Source: an uncultured Pseudodesulfovibrio sp. (GTDB lineage Bacteria; Desulfobacterota; Desulfovibrionia; Desulfovibrionales; Desulfovibrionaceae). Taken from it: a DNA stretch of 64,000 nucleotides. Below are positions 60,582 to 64,000 of the stretch, in pieces. Below the pieces are notes generated by a model. That model ran no database searches and had not been told where the DNA came from. It worked only from the letters and a program-made list of their open reading frames with translations. The number at the start of each line of letters is the position of its first letter. Position 1 is the stretch's first letter. The stretch spans positions 186,001-250,000 of the forward strand of contig NZ_OY760059.1 in assembly GCF_963662885.1 (NCBI RefSeq), given 5' to 3'. The position numbers were made by a program, and so were the translations under genes.

Positions 60582-61490
60582 ATGCGTTTACACAAAACAC
60601 TATCCATGGCCCTTACGGCTCCGCTCCTCTGTCTGTCCCTCTGCCTGATTCCGCCCCAGACGGCCTCCGCGCAAGGGCCGGACCCGGCCGAAGTGGACAA
60701 GGTCATATACCTGTCCGGAGCCCTGGGCAAAAGCTTCTGCGGGGAAGCCTATCAGTTCAGCCACGCGCAGGTGGCCTTCTCCCGCAAGGTCAAACCCAGC
60801 GGCTTTCTGTCCGCGAACAGGGCCCGCATGGCCGAGGTCCACGTCCTGGCCGACAACGGCTACAGGCTGACCGGTACCCTGACCTACGCCGACCCCCTGG
60901 GGCGCGAGGCCACCTATCTCTACAGCCTGGACTACGCGACCCTGGCCCCTGCCCGGTACCGCATCGACCAGGTCGGCATCACGACCTACGAGCCGCTCGC
61001 CCCCGCCATGGAGGCCTACTTCGTCCCTGCGGAAGCGATAGCGGCAAAAACGATGCAGGGCATGCCCACTGCGGACCTGCTGGCCTTTGCCCGCGCCCAT
61101 GAGGACCGGGTGGAGCCGGGCGCGCAACCAAGCCCGGCACGGGACTACCACGTTCTGGTTTTCTGCATGCACCGGCTCAGGGACGGTGCGGTCTGGACCG
61201 TGTCGCACAACAACAGGCTGGGCCAATCCTGGTCGCGCGGCGACTGGCACGTGGCCGCCATCGACGCAACCGTGGCCCTGAACGGCACGCAAGACGAGAT
61301 CTTCCCGGTCCACTACGGCCCGGGGGCGCGCTCTCCCCATCACGGGAAGCTCTACCCCGCGGGTGCGGTGGTCAGCCGCGCTCTGCCCGCACCATGGGAA
61401 CATCCCGCCACCGCGCCATTGTCCTACAACGACTCCGCACGGTTGCGGAAACAGTTCAAGGCCCGGACCCTGCCCAACATGGCCCCGTAA
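60582..61490 (+). CDS. Secreted protein of unknown function, second of three
   Basis: 302 residues with signal peptide about 1-31 (ending TASA). It shares a core with the next gene's product: EVDKVIYLSGALG versus EVDNVVFAQGAIG, then DPLGREATYLYSLDY versus DPLGRRAGFLYRVEY, and a similar later segment (MPTADLLAFARAHE). I infer duplication. The C-terminal third is unique. Ribosome site AAGGAGG. Function unknown. Confidence 0.72.
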   Translation: MRLHKTLSMALTAPLLCLSLCLIPPQTASAQGPDPAEVDKVIYLSGALGKSFCGEAYQFSHAQVAFSRKVKPSGFLSANRARMAEVHVLADNGYRLTGTLTYADPLGREATYLYSLDYATLAPARYRIDQVGITTYEPLAPAMEAYFVPAEAIAAKTMQGMPTADLLAFARAHEDRVEPGAQPSPARDYHVLVFCMHRLRDGAVWTVSHNNRLGQSWSRGDWHVAAIDATVALNGTQDEIFPVHYGPGARSPHHGKLYPAGAVVSRALPAPWEHPATAPLSYNDSARLRKQFKARTLPNMAP

Positions 61491-61509
61491 CCGCCAGAGG
61501 AGAAACAGC

Positions 61510-62361
61510 ATGTGCACTATGATGAAATCATTGATTCTGGCGATCCTGAGCCTGCTTCTTCTGACCGGTTGCATCGCCTCCAAAACCGACTCCGGCCTGA
61601 GCATCGACCCGATCTGCAAGAACTACGCGGCCATGACCGAAAACGATGCGGCCATCTCCACTGCCGTGGCCGTTCAGAGCGCAACCCCTCCCCTGCTTGA
61701 GGTGGACAACGTCGTCTTTGCCCAGGGAGCCATCGGACTATCCGAACCGGACCTCGGCCTCCAGGGGTTCGAATTCACCGGCGCGAAGCTCTACGCCAGC
61801 CGCGCTCCCGGCTCCGCGCCCGGCCTGTCCATCGGAGAAGTGGAACTGACCGATCCTCTTGGCCGCCGCGCCGGTTTTCTCTACCGGGTCGAGTACACAA
61901 CCAACGGCGACGAGATCCGGTTGACCGGCCTGCGCATGGAACCGGTTCAATGTGCCGCGCCGCGCGTCGACGTGGCCGTTGTCCGGGCCGCAGACCTGCC
62001 CAAGGGGCGGATGACGTATACCGACATGGTCCGGTTTCTGGCCGCCAATGCACTCACCCTGTCCGAGCTGACCGCCGCAGGCTCCGGCCAATACGCCATC
62101 ATCGCCCTGGGACGCGACAGGGTCGGTCCCGAAGCGACCATGACCATCGCTGTCTCGGCCACGGCGACGGGCGCGGAAGGCCACGATGCGGGGTGCGGTT
62201 CCTCGGTACTGGAAGGAGGCTGGCCTGTGGCCGTGCTGGTGGGGACGCTGTCCCCGGCGAGCAATGACAAGCTCTACGCCAAGGTCTCGTTCAAGAGCAA
62301 ACCCGGCTTTGCCATGACCAAAAAAATCGGTGTTTACCAGATAGCCGCTTTCGGCAACTAG
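61510..62361 (+). CDS. Lipoprotein of unknown function, third of three
   Basis: 283 residues from ATG 61510 (AGAGGAG upstream). Lipoprotein signal with lipobox LLTGCIAS (Cys at about residue 21). Paralogous core to the upstream protein over about residues 60-190. The end (GCGSSVLEGGWPVAVLVGTL) has a Cys pair with others in the protein. Probably anchored in the outer membrane with the two other secreted proteins. Followed by terminators at 62372-62442. Confidence 0.72.
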   Translation: MCTMMKSLILAILSLLLLTGCIASKTDSGLSIDPICKNYAAMTENDAAISTAVAVQSATPPLLEVDNVVFAQGAIGLSEPDLGLQGFEFTGAKLYASRAPGSAPGLSIGEVELTDPLGRRAGFLYRVEYTTNGDEIRLTGLRMEPVQCAAPRVDVAVVRAADLPKGRMTYTDMVRFLAANALTLSELTAAGSGQYAIIALGRDRVGPEATMTIAVSATATGAEGHDAGCGSSVLEGGWPVAVLVGTLSPASNDKLYAKVSFKSKPGFAMTKKIGVYQIAAFGN

Positions 62362-62371
62362 ACAGCCAGAA

Positions 62372-62402
62372 ACAAAGAAAGGGCTTCACGCCCCTTCTTT
62401 GT
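62372..62402 (+). terminator. First terminator after the three-gene secreted operon
   Basis: ACAAAGAA..GGGC / GCCC..TTCTTTGT around TTCAC. Strong stem; T content is within the 3' arm. Confidence 0.75.
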
Positions 62403-62403
62403 G

Positions 62404-62442
62404 GGCGGAAGGCCATCGAATACTTTCGATCGGTCTTCCGCC
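62404..62442. terminator. Second hairpin between convergent genes
   Basis: GGCGGAAG (62404-62411) pairs with CTTCCGCC (62435-62442), with an inner ATCGAA/TTCGAT stem. TTTCTATTT follows on plus; on minus it closes the chemoreceptor gene. Confidence 0.7.
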
Positions 62443-62489
62443 TTTCTATTTGTCGCCGGCAAGCGTTACGCCGCTCCGGCCGGATGGAC

Positions 62490-64000
62490 TCAGAACTTTT
62501 CGAACTCCTCGTCTTCACTCATGTCCAGAGCGAGGCCGGGGTCTTCTCTCCGTGTCCTGACCGGCGCGGCAGGCAGGGATTTTGTTGCCGGACGCCGGGC
62601 CACAACCGTGCTGCGGCTTCTGGGACCGGAAGCAACCCTGAAGAACGTCATGGCCTCGGCCAACATCTGGGCCTGGCTGGACAGCTCCTCGCTGGTGGAG
62701 GCCATCTCTTCCGAAGCCGAGGCATTGCTCTGGACGACCTCGTCCAGTTGGTTCACGGACGAGGCGATCTCATTCACACCCTTTTCCTGCTCCACCGAGC
62801 TGGAGGCGATCTCCTGAATCAACTCGGCCGTGCGCCCGATCTGCGGGACCAGCTCGTCGAGCATCCTGCCCGCCTTGTCGGCCACGCCGATGGAGGCAGT
62901 GGACAGATCGCCGATCTCCTCGGCCGCCTTGCCGCTGCGTTCGGCCAGTTTGCGGACCTCTGCGGCAACCACCGCAAACCCTTTGCCGTGTTCACCGGCC
63001 CGGGCCGCCTCAATGGCCGCATTGAGCGCCAACAGGTTGGTCTGACGAGCGATCTCCTGGATGATGGTAATCCGCTCGGCAATGGATTTGAGAGCATCCA
63101 TGGCCTCACCCACTGCCTTGCCACTTTCCTTGGCCCCGTCAGCGGCCTTGGTGGCGATGGCTTCGGTCTCCTTGGCGGACTGTGCGTTGGTCCGCACCCC
63201 GGCGCTCATCTCCTCCATGGAGGCGGAAATCTGCTCGATGGACGCGGACTGCTCCACAACGGACTGGGACAGGGACTGAGCCGATGCGGACAGCTCCTCG
63301 CTGCCTGCGGAAACACTTTCCGTGGCCGAGTTCACATCGGCCACGACCTGGTTCAGCCGATCGGCCATGCGGGTAAGCGCCTCGGCCAACTGGCCGACCT
63401 CGTCGTTCTGCTTCAGATCCACAGAAGCGGTCAGGTCGCCGGTGGATACGATCTGGGCAAAGTCCATGCCCTTGCGCAGCGGACCGATAATGCCCCTGGC
63501 GATAATCCAGGCCAGAATCACGCCCACCAGCACGGACACGACGCCAAAGATCATGACGCCCATACGGGTGCTGGCCGCCTGGGCGAGCATCTCCTGGTCG
63601 GTCATGATATTGGCGGCAATGAGGTCCGTACTCTTGTTCAGCAGTTCCTGAACCTTGTTCAGGGCGGGAACCGTGACGTCGGCGTAGATGGCCTTGGCCT
63701 GGTCGTACCCCTTGATACGGGCGTCGTTCAGTTTGAGCACCCCGTCGATGGCCGCCAGGGTCTCCTCGCCAAGAGGCGCGGTGATGTCCCGATACCACTC
63801 CTGGGCCTTGGCCCGGTTGCCCGATTCCAGTTCGGTGTCGATCTCGGCGGCGGATTCATGCAGGGAGCGGTGCGGCTCGAAAATTTTCTGTACCAGGGCC
63901 CCAAACTCGGGGTCGCTCTTCATTCGCTGCGCGGTCTCGTCGGAATACAGCCACTGGCCGAAGTGACACTTATGCGGGTCGGTCTGGACGCCGGTGCTCG
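62490..64000 (-). CDS. Methyl-accepting chemotaxis protein with CZB zinc domain (5' end missing)
   Basis: At least 502 residues; the frame runs off the window end, so an internal ATG at 63923 is not the start. The sensor part contains a CZB core: PHKCHFGQW, 26 residues, HRSLH, matching Cx[LF]GxW...HxxxH for zinc. TM helix (MGVMIFGVVSVLVGVILAWII) follows, then HAMP and the signalling hairpin (IQEIARQTNLLALNAAIEAARAGEHGKGFAVV). The C-terminus ends DEEFEKF, like the other receptor. CZB domains sense hypochlorite or zinc in known cases. Confidence 0.93.
   Translation of the reverse strand, partial: STGVQTDPHKCHFGQWLYSDETAQRMKSDPEFGALVQKIFEPHRSLHESAAEIDTELESGNRAKAQEWYRDITAPLGEETLAAIDGVLKLNDARIKGYDQAKAIYADVTVPALNKVQELLNKSTDLIAANIMTDQEMLAQAASTRMGVMIFGVVSVLVGVILAWIIARGIIGPLRKGMDFAQIVSTGDLTASVDLKQNDEVGQLAEALTRMADRLNQVVADVNSATESVSAGSEELSASAQSLSQSVVEQSASIEQISASMEEMSAGVRTNAQSAKETEAIATKAADGAKESGKAVGEAMDALKSIAERITIIQEIARQTNLLALNAAIEAARAGEHGKGFAVVAAEVRKLAERSGKAAEEIGDLSTASIGVADKAGRMLDELVPQIGRTAELIQEIASSSVEQEKGVNEIASSVNQLDEVVQSNASASEEMASTSEELSSQAQMLAEAMTFFRVASGPRSRSTVVARRPATKSLPAAPVRTRREDPGLALDMSEDEEFEKF

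Overview
The window is a GC-rich bacterial chromosome segment that looks like Desulfovibrionaceae (a Desulfovibrio or Pseudodesulfovibrio-like sulfate reducer). This is inferred from the atpAGDC order, the many PAS histidine kinases, HD-GYP/HDOD regulators and chemoreceptors, the rpsA-sppA pair, and an intergenic repeat (about 34985-35136) of a kind I remember from Desulfovibrio genomes. No database search was possible.

Layout. 1-2966: end of the ATP synthase operon (atpA tail, atpG, atpD, atpC, terminator). 3034-8147: housekeeping and small redox genes (family 9 glycosyltransferase, ArsR regulator plus flavoprotein, YgjP-like metallopeptidase plus DUF523, MFS permease). 8291-18852: signalling block with three response regulators in one operon (HDOD, degenerate HD, HD-GYP), a large PAS kinase, CheD, an HPt-glycosyltransferase fusion, an AMIN-domain protein and pstB-phoU. 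18938-30728: HPt protein, HxlR/nitroreductase/flavoprotein cluster, HDAC-like amidohydrolase plus hydantoinase, NmrA/HD-GYP pair, cupin, AraC, zinc phospholipase C-like protein and a CHASE-type kinase. 30854-38058: sppA, rpsA (frameshifted near its 3' end), pyrimidine-dimer glycosylase, speD-speE, a lipoprotein and a YjbQ-family protein.

38117-47960: an integrated genomic island of about 9.8 kb in tRNA-Arg(UCU). It is bounded by a perfect 48-bp direct repeat of the tRNA 3' part (38147-38194 and 47913-47960). Its genes are AT-rich and unlike the host. It carries a tyrosine integrase, a 905-residue protein with an N-terminal SIR2 domain and a PIN-nuclease-like domain, a module made of an XRE regulator, a TraB/EreA-like protein, a 4-TM protein and a divergent 2-TM protein, a hairpin-rich non-coding tract ahead of a second, different tyrosine recombinase, an NYN/OST-HTH RNase-like protein and an AlpA-like regulator. 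The SIR2-PIN protein is the best candidate for an undescribed anti-phage effector.

48086-64000: phenolic acid decarboxylase with a divergent LysR regulator, iron alcohol dehydrogenase with a divergent AraC regulator, two chemoreceptors (one with a CZB zinc domain, cut by the window end), an old-yellow-enzyme reductase, a MASE3 kinase, an MFS-LuxR fusion, and a three-gene operon of unrecognised secreted proteins, two of which are paralogues.

Together the core part describes a motile, sensory, anaerobic-type organism with many two-component and cyclic-di-GMP proteins and several reductases that may handle aromatic, quinone or aldehyde compounds. Functions are inferred from motifs read by eye.
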